DNA from: Sphingomonas lycopersici
GTDB lineage: Bacteria; Pseudomonadota; Alphaproteobacteria; Sphingomonadales; Sphingomonadaceae
Direction of reading: 5' to 3'
NCBI RefSeq assembly: GCF_026130605.1
Contig: NZ_JANFAU010000004.1
Location: 124,001-188,000 of the forward strand
Length of the DNA stretch: 64,000 bases
A program made the translations under genes and the position numbers. Positions 1-7,628 of this stretch are shown here, piece by piece. Below the pieces are notes generated by a model. The model worked only from the letters and a program-made list of their open reading frames with translations, was not told the origin of the DNA and did not search any database. Position 1 is the stretch's first letter, and every line of letters starts with the position of its first letter.

Positions 1-599
1 CGACCTTCGATCTCACCCCGCGCGAAAAGGGCATGAAGGGCGCGATCGAGCGCGCGCTCGAGCTGGTGCGCGAAACCGACGGCGCATGGATGCCGCAGCA
101 GTTCGACAACCCCGCCAATATCGCGGTCCATGCGCGCACCACCGCGCAGGAAATCCTGACCGACTTCGCCGATACGCCGATCGACGTGATCATCACCGGG
201 GTCGGCACCGGCGGGCATATCACCGGGGTGGCGGAGACGCTCAAGAAGACGTGGCCCGACCTCAAGGTCTATGCGGTCGAGCCGATCGCCTCGCCGGTGA
301 TCAGCGGCGGCCAGCCGGGGCCGCACCCGATCCAGGGGATCGGCGCGGGGTTCATCCCGACCAATTTGCACACCCAGGCGATCGACGGCGCGATCACCGT
401 GGAGGCCGAAGCCGCCAAGGAAATGGCACGCCGCGCCGCGCGCGAGGAAGGGCTGCTGGTCGGCATCTCCTCCGGCGCGACGCTCGCCGCGATCGCGCAG
501 AAACTGCCCGAGCTGCCGGCCGGATCGCGGGTGCTCGGGTTTAATTATGACACCGGCGAGCGGTATCTGTCGGTGCCGGATTTCCTGCCCGAAGCCTGA
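1..599 (+). CDS. cysK: Cysteine synthase (O-acetylserine sulfhydrylase), C-terminal part
   Basis: The frame is open at the left edge, so only the last 198 residues are visible. The family makes L-cysteine from O-acetylserine and sulfide in the cytosol using PLP. Visible hallmarks are the phosphate-binding glycine loop GTGGHITGV at about visible residues 68-76 and GISSGA near the C-terminus, whose serine region contacts the PLP ring. The PLP lysine lies outside the window. The protein ends in TGA at 597-599 and is followed by a REP-like hairpin. Cystathionine beta-synthase is the main alternative, but no extra C-terminal domain is present. Confidence 0.93.
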   Translation, partial: TFDLTPREKGMKGAIERALELVRETDGAWMPQQFDNPANIAVHARTTAQEILTDFADTPIDVIITGVGTGGHITGVAETLKKTWPDLKVYAVEPIASPVISGGQPGPHPIQGIGAGFIPTNLHTQAIDGAITVEAEAAKEMARRAAREEGLLVGISSGATLAAIAQKLPELPAGSRVLGFNYDTGERYLSVPDFLPEA

Positions 600-608
600 C
601 GGCATAAG

Positions 609-697
609 CCGTCGCCCCAGTGAAAGCTGGGGTCTCGCGCGGCAGGGGCTCCGCTTGCGGCCTGCGATCCCAGCTTTCGCTGGGATGACGGGCGGTG
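609..697. repeat. REP-like inverted repeat between cysK and acyl-CoA dehydrogenase
   Basis: Two outward copies of an imperfect palindrome (CCCCAGTGAAAGCTGGGG and CCCAGCTTTCGCTGGGATG) face each other between the two convergent genes. The pair is a diverged relative of the family A elements found elsewhere in the window. It may act as a bidirectional transcription barrier; no T-run is present. Confidence 0.6.
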
Positions 698-740
698 ACT
701 CGCGGGGGCGGCACGTCGTTCGACGGTCCGCCCGGCGTCC

Positions 741-2540
741 TCACGCCGCCCGGAACATCTCCGGCGGCAGCGCCATCACCGCATCCGCGCCGCCCTCGAT
801 CTGCCGCCGCAGCGAGCCCGCTTCGGGCAGCATCCGCTCGGCGAAGAAGCGCGCGGTGACGAGCTTGGCGTCGAGGAAGGCGGCATCGCCCTCGCCCGCC
901 GCCTTGAGCTCGGCCGCCGCCTTGGCCATCCGCAGCCACATCAGCCCGACCGCGACCAGCCCGGTGAGGTGCATATAGGGCACCGCCCCCGCGCCGATAT
1001 TGTTGGGGTTGGCGATATTGCCCATGAACCACATCGTCGCGGCCTGCATCTCGCCCAGCGCTTTTTCGAGCCGGCCTGCGAAATCGGCGGTCGCCGCGTC
1101 GCCCTTCGCCGCCGCGCATTCGCCGGCAACCATCGCGAAGAACGCCTGCACCGCACGGCCGCCGTTCATCGCCAGCTTGCGCCCGACGAGGTCCATCGCC
1201 TGCACCCCGTTGGTGCCCTCGTAGATCATCGCGATCCGCGCATCGCGGACATATTGCTCCATCCCCCATTCCTGGATGTAGCCGTGTCCGCCATAGACCT
1301 GCTGCGCGTTGGTGGCGATCTCATAGCCCTTGTCGGTGCCGACGCCCTTGATCACCGGGGTGAGCAGCCCGATCAGGTCGCTCGCCGCCTGCCGCTCCTC
1401 CTCGGTCTCGGCATGATCCTCGAGATCGACCTGCAGCCCGCCCCACAGGCACAAGGCGCGCAGTCCCTCGGTCCACGCCTTGGCATGCATCAGCATCCGG
1501 CGCACATCGGGGTGGACGAACAGCACGTCGGCCTTTTCGGCCGGTTCGGCGGGGCCGGTCAGCGCGCGGCCCTGGCGCCGGTCGCCGGCATATTGGACGG
1601 CATTCTGATAGGCGGTCTCGCCCACCGCCAGCCCCTGCAGCCCGACCCCGAGCCGTGCCGCGTTCATCATGATGAACATCGCGGCGAGGCCCTTCATCTC
1701 CTCGCCGACCAGCCAGCCCTTGGCGCCGTCGTAATTCATCACGCAGGTGGCGTTGCCGTGAATGCCCATCTTATGCTCGATCGACCCGCACGACACCGCG
1801 TTGCGCTCGCCCAGCGAGCCATCGGCGTTGATGAGGATCTTGGGCACCACGAACAGCGAAATCCCCTTCGAGCTGTCCGGCGCGCCCGGCGTCTTGGCCA
1901 GCACGAGGTGGATGATGTTCTCGGTCAGGTCATGCTCGCCGGCCGAGATGAAGATCTTGGTGCCGGTGATGCTGTACGATCCGTCCGCCTGCGGCTCGGC
2001 CTTGGTCTTGATCAGGCCGAGGTCGGTGCCGCATTGCGGCTCGGTCAGGTTCATCGTGCCGAGCCATTCGCCCGACACGAGCTTCGGCAGATAGGTCTGC
2101 TGCTGCTCGGGCGACCCCTTCACGCGCAGCGCGGAAATCGCGCCGTGCGCCAGCCCCGGATACATGGCGAACGCCATGTTCGACGAAACCATGAATTCCT
2201 GAAACGCCGTCGCGACGACGTGCGGCATATCCTGCCCGCCGAATGCCTCGGGCGCGGAAAGCGTGCCCCAGCCGGATTCGACGAACTTGGCATAGGCGTC
2301 CTTGAAGCCCTTGGGCGTCGTCACCGTCCCGTCGGGGTGACGGGTGCACCCCTCCTGATCGCCCGATTGGTTGAGCGGGAACAGCACCTCGGCGACGAAC
2401 CGCCCGCCCTCTTCGAGCACCGCGTCCACCGTATCGGGGGTCGCCGCCGCGAAGCTCGGCAGATTGGTGTAATTGTTGAGCTTGACGACGTGATCGAGCA
2501 CGAAACGCGTGTCGCGGACGGGCGGCGTATATTGCGGCAT
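741..2540 (-). CDS. Acyl-CoA dehydrogenase, DmdC-like large family (599 aa)
   Basis: FAD flavoenzyme that would oxidise an acyl-CoA to the enoyl-CoA. At 599 aa it has the extra C-terminal domain of the FadE/DmdC-type subfamily rather than the ~380 aa of short-chain enzymes. Visible motifs: NLTEPQCGTDLG (about 164-175) in the FAD/substrate region, QVYGGHGYIQEWGMEQY (about 414-430), and MIYEGTNG with the expected catalytic glutamate at E441. The ATG start at 2540 lies 3 bases after the stop of the upstream MerR regulator, so the two are co-transcribed and the regulator probably controls it. Substrate cannot be told from sequence: methylthiopropionyl-CoA, branched-chain or long-chain acyl-CoA are all possible. 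Confidence 0.9.
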   Translation of the reverse strand: MPQYTPPVRDTRFVLDHVVKLNNYTNLPSFAAATPDTVDAVLEEGGRFVAEVLFPLNQSGDQEGCTRHPDGTVTTPKGFKDAYAKFVESGWGTLSAPEAFGGQDMPHVVATAFQEFMVSSNMAFAMYPGLAHGAISALRVKGSPEQQQTYLPKLVSGEWLGTMNLTEPQCGTDLGLIKTKAEPQADGSYSITGTKIFISAGEHDLTENIIHLVLAKTPGAPDSSKGISLFVVPKILINADGSLGERNAVSCGSIEHKMGIHGNATCVMNYDGAKGWLVGEEMKGLAAMFIMMNAARLGVGLQGLAVGETAYQNAVQYAGDRRQGRALTGPAEPAEKADVLFVHPDVRRMLMHAKAWTEGLRALCLWGGLQVDLEDHAETEEERQAASDLIGLLTPVIKGVGTDKGYEIATNAQQVYGGHGYIQEWGMEQYVRDARIAMIYEGTNGVQAMDLVGRKLAMNGGRAVQAFFAMVAGECAAAKGDAATADFAGRLEKALGEMQAATMWFMGNIANPNNIGAGAVPYMHLTGLVAVGLMWLRMAKAAAELKAAGEGDAAFLDAKLVTARFFAERMLPEAGSLRRQIEGGADAVMALPPEMFRAA

Positions 2541-2543
2541 GGA

Positions 2544-2963
2544 TCAGGCTTCCTTGGTTGCGCCGGCCTCGAGCAAGGCGACGAAATCGCCCAGCTCCGC
2601 GATCGCGGCGTCGATGTCTTTCTTTTGCGCGTCGAGCGTGGCGATGCGTGCACGGCAACGCTCGATCGTGACCGCGCGTTGCGTGTGGCGGCCGTCGCCG
2701 AGGTCGTAGAGGTCGATCATCTCGCGGATCTCCGCGAGGCTGAATCCGACGCGCTTGCCGCGCAGGATCCACGCCAGCCGCGCGCGATCGCGGTGCGAAT
2801 AGATTCGCGCGGTGCCGCGCCGCTCGGGCGCGATCAGGCCTTCGTCCTCGTAGAAGCGCAGCGCCCGCGCGGTGACCCCGAATTCGGCCGCCAGATCGGT
2901 GATCGAGAAATCGTCGCGATCGGGCAGCGGGGGAATCTGGGCGTAGGCGGCAACGCTCGACAT
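2544..2963 (-). CDS. MerR-family transcriptional regulator (LiuR-like)
   Basis: A 139-aa regulator with an N-terminal MerR winged helix (FSITDLAAEFGVTARALRFY at about 19-38, then the YEDEGLI turn) and a C-terminal coiled coil rich in R/E/A/L for dimerisation. It lacks the cysteine pattern of metal-sensing MerR proteins. In Proteobacteria this subclass (LiuR/PsrA-like acid-degradation regulators) commonly sits beside acyl-CoA dehydrogenase genes, as here. The ATG start at 2963 lies just downstream of an imperfect palindrome matching the LiuR-type pattern TTTACGTNNACGTNAA. Acyl-CoA-responsive autorepression is inferred, not shown. Confidence 0.88.
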   Translation of the reverse strand: MSSVAAYAQIPPLPDRDDFSITDLAAEFGVTARALRFYEDEGLIAPERRGTARIYSHRDRARLAWILRGKRVGFSLAEIREMIDLYDLGDGRHTQRAVTIERCRARIATLDAQKKDIDAAIAELGDFVALLEAGATKEA

Positions 2964-2969
2964 AAGAGG

Positions 2970-2998
2970 AAGCTAACTTCCCTTTACGTGAACGTCAA
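2970..2998 (-). promoter_or_regulatory. Predicted promoter with MerR/LiuR-type operator
   Basis: On the minus strand TTGACG (2998-2993), a 17-base spacer and TAGCTT (2975-2970) form a sigma-70-like promoter. An imperfect 16-bp palindrome (2983-2998, TTTACGTGAACGTCAA on the plus strand, 12 of 16 positions symmetric) overlaps the -35 box, the expected place for autoregulation by the MerR protein. Confidence 0.6.
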
Positions 2999-3024
2999 CT
3001 TACTCCGAACCGGTGACCGCCCTC

Positions 3025-3118
3025 CGTCATTCCCGCGAAGGCGAGAAGCTATTCGCGCAGGTCACGGAAGGAGTCGTGAGACGAGCCCGAATGGATTCCC
3101 GCCTTCGCGGAAATGACG
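3025..3118. repeat. REP-like element, family A (paired inverted repeat)
   Basis: Outer arms read CATTCCCGCGAAGGCG and the inverted CGCCTTCGCGGAAATG, separated by about 50 bases, the layout of the other family A copies at 16.3, 21.1, 26.5 and 55.8 kb. The inner part contains the CGCAGGTC segment also seen in other copies. Confidence 0.75.
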
Positions 3119-3127
3119 CAGACGGGT

Positions 3128-3628
3128 TTAACCCGCGCCCCCGCAGAGCGGCTTGCCGTCGGGTGCGGGCAGCGAGGCGGCTTCGGATTCGGCCGCACTC
3201 AGTCGCTCGGCGGTGAGCGCGCTCAGCGATGCGCGGCCGGTGCATAGTTGCTCGCAGGATTGGGGCAGTACCGGCGGGAAGGCCAATTTGGCGCCGTCGA
3301 GCCGCGCCTCGAAGCGGCACCCGGCGCCCAGCGTCACCGCAAGCGTCCCCACCCCCTTGGCGGTGCCGCGCGCAATGCAATGATGCCCGTCGCCGTAATC
3401 GACGCTCGCGCCGATGCGATAGCCGCCGCCGGCGCGGAGGATGCAGACATGGTCGCTCTCCGATGCGAACACCCCGACCGGGTCGACATGCGTAGGGTCA
3501 CCGACCATCCCGGCCGCGATCGCCGCGCGTTCGAGTTGCGCCCCGGCACCACTCTGCTCGGGCGCCGGCGCGGGCGATGTGCCGCACCCGGCGAGCAGAA
3601 CGAGCAACGCCAGCGCGGCTCGGCTCAA
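3128..3628 (-). CDS. Putative lipoprotein, unknown function
   Basis: A 166-aa product starting with TTG at 3628, overlapping the hisI stop as TTGA. It opens with a type II signal peptide whose lipobox LLAGC ends at about residue 15, so it is probably a lipid-anchored envelope protein. The mature part has several cysteines ([41 protein letters not shown]), suggesting disulfide-stabilised structure. I do not recognise a family. The non-ATG start and overlap indicate translational coupling to hisI, but there is no obvious functional link to histidine synthesis. Confidence 0.72.
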   Translation of the reverse strand: MSRAALALLVLLAGCGTSPAPAPEQSGAGAQLERAAIAAGMVGDPTHVDPVGVFASESDHVCILRAGGGYRIGASVDYGDGHHCIARGTAKGVGTLAVTLGAGCRFEARLDGAKLAFPPVLPQSCEQLCTGRASLSALTAERLSAAESEAASLPAPDGKPLCGGAG

Positions 3629-3987
3629 TCGACGCGCTCCAGCCCGTCGTCGGCGAGGCGGCGGTAGAAGCAGCTCAACGCGCCGGTGTGACAGGCGGGG
3701 CCGGCGGGGTCGGCGATCAGCCACAAGGCGTCCTGATCGCAATCGATCCTGATCTCCGCGACGCGCAGCACGTTGCCCGAGGTCTCGCCTTTCTTCCACA
3801 GCCGCCCGCGACTGCGCGACCAGAAGGTCGCCTCGCCGCTCGCCCGGGTCGCGGCGAGCGCCTCGGCGTTCATATGCGCGACCATCAGCACCGCGCCGCT
3901 CGCCCGATCGGTGACCACCGCCGTAACGAGCCCGTTGGCATCATATTTGGGATCGAGGGCCAAGCCCGATTCGCGCGCGTCGCTCAT
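3625..3987 (-). CDS. hisI: Phosphoribosyl-AMP cyclohydrolase
   Basis: Third step of histidine biosynthesis: opens the purine ring of phosphoribosyl-AMP. At 120 aa this is the stand-alone cyclohydrolase without the HisE pyrophosphohydrolase domain. The family motifs are intact: [17 protein letters not shown] (about 56-72), the metal-binding DCDQDALW (about 82-89) and the C-terminal [12 protein letters not shown], which supplies the zinc/magnesium cysteines. The ATG start is at 3987. No other his genes are nearby. Confidence 0.95.
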   Translation of the reverse strand: MSDARESGLALDPKYDANGLVTAVVTDRASGAVLMVAHMNAEALAATRASGEATFWSRSRGRLWKKGETSGNVLRVAEIRIDCDQDALWLIADPAGPACHTGALSCFYRRLADDGLERVD

Positions 3988-4092
3988 GCCGGTGCATTAG
4001 CGTGGCAGGAGCATCCGCGTAATCCGCCTTGTGTCCCCGCGAACAGCCTGGGCTCCCGCCTTCGCGGGAGCACAACGGCGCTCGGGAGGCGC

Positions 4093-4121
4093 TTGAGCCT
4101 GCCGCCCGCGCCTGATAATCC
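4093..4121 (+). promoter_or_regulatory. Predicted promoter of the small-ORF unit
   Basis: TTGAGC (4093-4098) is followed by TAATCC (4116-4121) at 17 bases, or GATAAT (4114-4119) at 15. The predicted start is within a few bases of the ATG at 4129, which would make the transcript leaderless. Confidence 0.4.
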
Positions 4122-4128
4122 CGACAGC

Positions 4129-4203
4129 ATGAGCAAGCACACCCAACAAACCCGCATCTTTCTCGCGGCGTTGGCGCGCGTGCTCGATCGAGGGCGCTGC
4201 TGA
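4129..4203 (+). CDS. Putative 24-residue leader peptide
   Basis: ATG at 4129 opens a 24-codon frame ending in a Cys codon and TGA (4201-4203). It begins MSKHTQQTRIFLAALA and ends RC. It lies directly downstream of a promoter-like sequence with almost no 5' UTR. A small hairpin (GCTGC/GCAGC, 4196-4210) carries the stop codon in its loop, and a strong terminator follows at 4236-4259. The arrangement resembles leader peptide plus attenuator units, but the codons are not dominated by one amino acid, so no ligand can be named. It could equally be a chance frame in a small RNA. Confidence 0.35.
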   Translation: MSKHTQQTRIFLAALARVLDRGRC

Positions 4204-4235
4204 AGGCAGCCGACCCGCCTCGCGACACTCCACCA

Positions 4236-4259
4236 CCCCGCCCGATCGGCGGGGTTTTT
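4236..4259 (+). terminator. Rho-independent terminator
   Basis: A 7-bp GC stem (CCCCGCC 4236-4242 with GGCGGGG 4248-4254), a 5-base loop and five T residues. It ends the small-ORF transcript 27 bases before the start of the next gene. Confidence 0.8.
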
Positions 4260-4285
4260 CGTGTCGGTCGGGCCTTTTTTGACGG

Positions 4286-4729
4286 ATGACCGACATGACC
4301 CATGATCTCGATGACGCAGCGATCGAGCGGATCGCGCTCGGCGTGCTCGATTGCACGCTGCCCAAAAGCGAATGGAGCCACGCCGCGCATTTCGCGGCGG
4401 CGCTCTGGCTGCTCCGCCACCGGCCCCACGTCGCGACACCCGCAGCAATGCGCGAGACGATCCGTCGCTACAACGAGGCGACCGATACGCCCAACACCGA
4501 CGAAGGCGGCTATCACCATACGATCACGATTGCGTCGCTACGGGCGGCGGCGGCGCATCTGGCGGGTTATCCGGGGGAGATCGGGCTGTCCGCGATCCTC
4601 GCCGCGCTGCTCGCCTCGCCGCTCGGCAAGCCCGACTGGCTGCTCGGCTACTGGCGGCGCGACCGGCTGTTCTGTCGCGATGCGCGGCACGACTGGCGCG
4701 AACCGGACATCGCCCCGCTGCCATTCTGA
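4286..4729 (+). CDS. Conserved hypothetical protein (147 aa)
   Basis: I do not recognise a named domain. The protein is soluble, alpha-helical and rich in A/L/R, with no signal peptide or membrane segment. Distinctive stretches are WSHAAHFAAALWLLRHRP (about 30-47), YNEATDTPNTDEGGYHHT (about 62-79) and a tryptophan-rich end (WLLGYWRRDRL, DWREPDIAPLPF). The histidines of the SHAAH and GYHHT segments could bind a metal or cofactor, but this is a guess. The start is ATG at 4286, with 4295 as an alternative. It sits downstream of a terminator that could attenuate its transcription. Confidence 0.75.
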   Translation: MTDMTHDLDDAAIERIALGVLDCTLPKSEWSHAAHFAAALWLLRHRPHVATPAAMRETIRRYNEATDTPNTDEGGYHHTITIASLRAAAAHLAGYPGEIGLSAILAALLASPLGKPDWLLGYWRRDRLFCRDARHDWREPDIAPLPF

Positions 4730-4734
4730 AAAAC

Positions 4735-4824
4735 CCCTCCGTTCGCCCTGAGCTTGTCGAAAGGCTGCCCTACTTCGTCGGAAGAAAGTGCAGGGCTTCG
4801 ACAGGCTCAACCCGAACGGAGGAA
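4735..4824. repeat. REP-like element, family B (paired inverted repeat)
   Basis: Arms CCGTTCGCCCTGAGCTTGTC and the inverse CGACAGGCTCAACCCGAACG flank about 40 bases that include GGAAGAAAGTGCAGGG. It is the first of four family B copies (also 12.4, 15.2 and 58.7 kb), located between the convergent unknown gene and atpF. Confidence 0.8.
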
Positions 4825-4850
4825 AGGTGGCGCCCCTGACGACGGACGCC

Positions 4851-4886
4851 CAAAACGAAACGGGGCGACCCCAAGGCCGCCCCGTT
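4851..4886 (-). terminator. Terminator of the F0 ATP synthase operon
   Basis: On the minus strand a 9-bp stem (AACGGGGCG with CGCCCCGTT, 4859-4886) is followed by TTCGTTTTG. It lies just past the atpF stop codon. Confidence 0.75.
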
Positions 4887-4911
4887 CGTATCTTCACTAA
4901 GACGAAACCGC

Positions 4912-5475
4912 TCAGTGCGGACGGCTCAGCCCGGCAATCGTGCGGTCGACCAACGCCTTGTCCGCGCTCGCGCCGTGGCGCTCGGCGATCAGCGTGCCGG
5001 CCGCCTTGGCCGCCGCATCGGCGGTCTTGGCGCGGACCTCGGCGATCGCGGCGCGCTCGGCGGCGGCGATCTTGTCCTCGGCCATCTTGGCGCGGCGCTG
5101 CACCAGCTCGGCGGCATCGGCCTTGGCCTGGGCGATCACGGCCTCGGCCTCATGCTCCGCCTGGGTCGCCATTTCGGCGGCGTTCTTTTCGGCATCGGCG
5201 ATCTTGCGCGCATATTCGTCGCGCAGCGCCTCGGCCTCGGAACGCAGCTGCTTGGCTTCGTCGAGCTGCTTGCGGATATCGGCGATCTGGCGATCGAGCA
5301 TCGCGCCGATCGCACGGATGCCGCCCTTCCAGATCACGATCGCGATCAGCACCGCCATCGCGATCGACACCCAGACGGTGCTGTTCAGCACCCCGAACAG
5401 CGCCGGATCGGCGGCATGTTCCGCGCCCTCGGCAGCAGCCTCGGCGGCCTGCGAAAGAAGAAGAAGATCAGCCAT
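4912..5475 (-). CDS. atpF: ATP synthase F0 subunit b
   Basis: Peripheral-stalk subunit of F-type ATP synthase. After a short hydrophilic N-terminus a single membrane helix (VWVSIAMAVLIAIVIW, about 34-49) is followed by a long charged, alanine-rich coiled coil to the C-terminus, the normal b-subunit plan (187 aa). It is the last gene of atpI-atpB-atpE-atpF'-atpF and overlaps the preceding b' gene by 8 bases. The b/b' duplication is typical of alphaproteobacteria, where F0 and F1 genes sit in separate operons; no F1 gene is present here. Confidence 0.94.
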   Translation of the reverse strand: MADLLLLSQAAEAAAEGAEHAADPALFGVLNSTVWVSIAMAVLIAIVIWKGGIRAIGAMLDRQIADIRKQLDEAKQLRSEAEALRDEYARKIADAEKNAAEMATQAEHEAEAVIAQAKADAAELVQRRAKMAEDKIAAAERAAIAEVRAKTADAAAKAAGTLIAERHGASADKALVDRTIAGLSRPH

Positions 5476-5962
5476 GCGTCATCGCCGCCTTCACGGCCCC
5501 TTTCGCCTCGTCCAGCGACACCGACGCACCGGATACGCGCGAGACGATCTCCTGCGCGGCCTCGGCGGCGACCGCCTCGATCTCGGCCAGCGCACGATCG
5601 GTGGCCGCACGGACCTCCGCCTCGCCGGCCGCGACCTTCGCCGCCTGCTCCTCATGCGCCGCGCGGAGCGTCGCCTCGGTCGCCTTGGCGGCGCGCGAAC
5701 GGGCTTCGGCGACCAGCGCCTGCGCCTTTTCGCGGTTGGCATGATCGCGCTGGCGCCATGCTTCCTCGGCCTTGTCGGCCTCGTCGCGCGCGCGGGACGC
5801 GGCGGCGAGATCGTCGGCGATCGACTTGTCGCGCGAATCGATCGTCTTCTGCACCTTGGGCAGCATGCCGCGGCCCACGACGAAGAACACGATGCCGAAC
5901 GTCAGCAGCAGCCAGAAGATCTGCGACGCATAGACGGCGGCGAGCTGGGATATCTGTGGCAT
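5468..5962 (-). CDS. atpF': ATP synthase F0 subunit b'
   Basis: The second, diverged b-type stalk subunit (164 aa). It has an N-terminal membrane helix (IFWLLLTFGIVFFVV, about 15-29) and a continuous charged coiled coil. In photosynthetic and many alphaproteobacterial enzymes the stalk is a b/b' heterodimer, consistent with the adjacent atpF. ATG at 5962. The C-terminus overlaps the atpF start, suggesting translational coupling and balanced synthesis. Confidence 0.93.
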   Translation of the reverse strand: MPQISQLAAVYASQIFWLLLTFGIVFFVVGRGMLPKVQKTIDSRDKSIADDLAAASRARDEADKAEEAWRQRDHANREKAQALVAEARSRAAKATEATLRAAHEEQAAKVAAGEAEVRAATDRALAEIEAVAAEAAQEIVSRVSGASVSLDEAKGAVKAAMTHG

Positions 5963-6031
5963 GTTCGTCCTGCCTCGGCGGCGCGGCGCGCATCATAAAC
6001 GCGCCGCCCCGCCTGGGGAAACTATCGTTCG

Positions 6032-6259
6032 TTACGCGACGAAGATCAGGATCATCGCAACGACGAACGACAGCAGACCGAGAAGTTCGGCCGCGGCGAA
6101 ACCGATGAACAGACGGCCCTGCTGGCCGTCGGCGGCACCCGGGTTGCGCAGCGCGCCTTCGAGGAACGAGCCGAAGACGTTGCCGACGCCGATGGCGGCC
6201 ATGCCGGCGCCGATCGCCGCGAGACCGGCACCGATGAGCTTAGCAGCTGCAGGATCCAT
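6032..6259 (-). CDS. atpE: ATP synthase F0 subunit c
   Basis: 75-aa proteolipid forming the rotating c-ring. Two hydrophobic helices joined by the polar loop (around [12 protein letters not shown]) carry the expected features: a glycine-repeat helix 1 ([17 protein letters not shown]) and the ion-binding carboxylate on helix 2 ([12 protein letters not shown], glutamate at about residue 57). The glutamate with flanking Ala/Leu points to proton rather than sodium coupling. ATG at 6259. Confidence 0.96.
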   Translation of the reverse strand: MDPAAAKLIGAGLAAIGAGMAAIGVGNVFGSFLEGALRNPGAADGQQGRLFIGFAAAELLGLLSFVVAMILIFVA

Positions 6260-6303
6260 GATTTAACTCCAGTTTATAAGGGGTTTGAAACTCAGACGAA
6301 AAC

Positions 6304-7089
6304 TCAGTGCAGATTGACCGCGTCGTTGATGTACAGCGAGGTCAACAGCGCAAAGACATAGGCCTGGATGCCGGCCACCAGCAGCTCAAGCGCGGAGATG
6401 CCGACCATCAGGACGAACGAGGGCACGCCGACGAACAGCCCGGTGCCGATCCCGGCAGCGCCCGAATTGATGATGAAGCCCGCCAGCACCTTCAAGAGCA
6501 CGTGCCCCGCGGTCATCGCGACGAACAGTCGCAGGCCGAGGCTGAACGGGCGGACCATGAACGAGACGAACTCGATCAGCGGGATCAGCGGGAGCAGCCA
6601 GATCGGCGTGCCGTGCGGCACGAACAGGCTGAAGAAATGGAAGCCGTGGCGCCAGAAGCCGACGATCAGCACGATCGAGAAGCTGATGATCGCCAGCACC
6701 CCGGTGATCGTGAAATGGCTAGTGAAGGTGAACGGGTGGATGCCGAAGATGCCGAGCGGCAGAAGCCCCAGCACGTTGGCGAACAGGATGAACATGAACA
6801 GCGAGAAGATATAGGGAACGTAGCGCTTCCCTTCCGGCCCGATGTTCGCGGCGAGCATATTGTCGATGAAGCGCACGAAGCCCTCCACCATCATCTGCCC
6901 GCGACCCGGGATCAGCGCGCCGCGCGTCCCCATCGTCATGAACGCGATCAGCGCCACGGTCGCCACGCACATCCACGCCGCCGAATTGGTGAAGGCCACA
7001 TTATAGCCCGCGATCGACCAATTCTGCGTCCCGAACAGCGGTTCCACCAGGAACTGGTGCATCGGATCGATCTTGCCGCCGCCTGCCAC
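6304..7089 (-). CDS. atpB: ATP synthase F0 subunit a
   Basis: Membrane stator with the proton half-channels, five to six membrane helices. The essential arginine is in SLGLRLFVAMTAGH (about residues 185-198 from the start chosen here). The frame is open to a TTG at 7098, but AAGGA lies only directly against that codon; the same AAGGA is 9 bases upstream of a GTG at 7089, giving MAGGGKIDPMHQF, so I prefer GTG 7089 (261 aa). It is the second gene of the F0 operon after atpI. Confidence 0.93.
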   Translation of the reverse strand: MAGGGKIDPMHQFLVEPLFGTQNWSIAGYNVAFTNSAAWMCVATVALIAFMTMGTRGALIPGRGQMMVEGFVRFIDNMLAANIGPEGKRYVPYIFSLFMFILFANVLGLLPLGIFGIHPFTFTSHFTITGVLAIISFSIVLIVGFWRHGFHFFSLFVPHGTPIWLLPLIPLIEFVSFMVRPFSLGLRLFVAMTAGHVLLKVLAGFIINSGAAGIGTGLFVGVPSFVLMVGISALELLVAGIQAYVFALLTSLYINDAVNLH

Positions 7090-7120
7090 TTCGCTCAATC
7101 CTTGAACAAAGCGCCCGAAA

Positions 7121-7435
7121 TCACTTCGGGCGCTGTGAAATCCGAATGATGTTCCTGAAAGCGACGATCGTCCCGAGGGCGAGCATCACCAACAGGCCCC
7201 AGGGAGAAGTGCCGGCGAACCGATCGATCACCCAACCGATCAAGGCGCCGCCCGCCATTCCCCCTACAAGCTCAGCAAGCACGCGATTGCCGAGGCGGTA
7301 ACCCGCATCGTCGTTCGCCTTGCTCGCGCCTTGCCGTTTAGCCTCGTCGTTCCGCGCCGCTTTCAGCCGCTCGTCGAGCGACTTGAGGCGCGCGTCCTCG
7401 TCGAGATTCTCCGGTCCGGGCTCTTGTTCGGCCAT
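7121..7435 (-). CDS. atpI: ATP synthase assembly protein AtpI (F0F1 subunit I)
   Basis: 104-aa protein with a charged N-terminal half and two membrane helices (ELVGGMAGGALIGWVIDRF and GLLVMLALGTIVAFRNIIRI). AtpI-family proteins (with UncI/MgtE-like roles) help assemble the c-ring and take part in Mg2+ handling. It leads the F0 operon, its usual position, and follows a good sigma-70-like promoter at 7501-7529. ATG at 7435. Confidence 0.88.
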   Translation of the reverse strand: MAEQEPGPENLDEDARLKSLDERLKAARNDEAKRQGASKANDDAGYRLGNRVLAELVGGMAGGALIGWVIDRFAGTSPWGLLVMLALGTIVAFRNIIRISQRPK

Positions 7436-7500
7436 CCGCGCTCCCCCGTGCGACGGGCAGGCGCTGTCAAGCCGAAGGGCGAGCCCGCCAAGGCCGGGTC

Positions 7501-7529
7501 CGGTTAGCCGGGGGGTCCGGGGGTGTCAA
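7501..7529 (-). promoter_or_regulatory. Predicted promoter of the atpI-B-E-F'-F operon
   Basis: Minus-strand TTGACA (7529-7524), a 17-base spacer and TAACCG (7506-7501). The -35 hexamer is consensus. The predicted 5' UTR is about 60 bases. Confidence 0.6.
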
Positions 7530-7628
7530 CACTTCGTCACCCGATGGCAAGGTTCCGACATCGCGTCGGATTACGCAGTCGCGCCGCCCACCCCGGCCCA
7601 AGGCCGGGATGAGGATCGATAACCTGGA

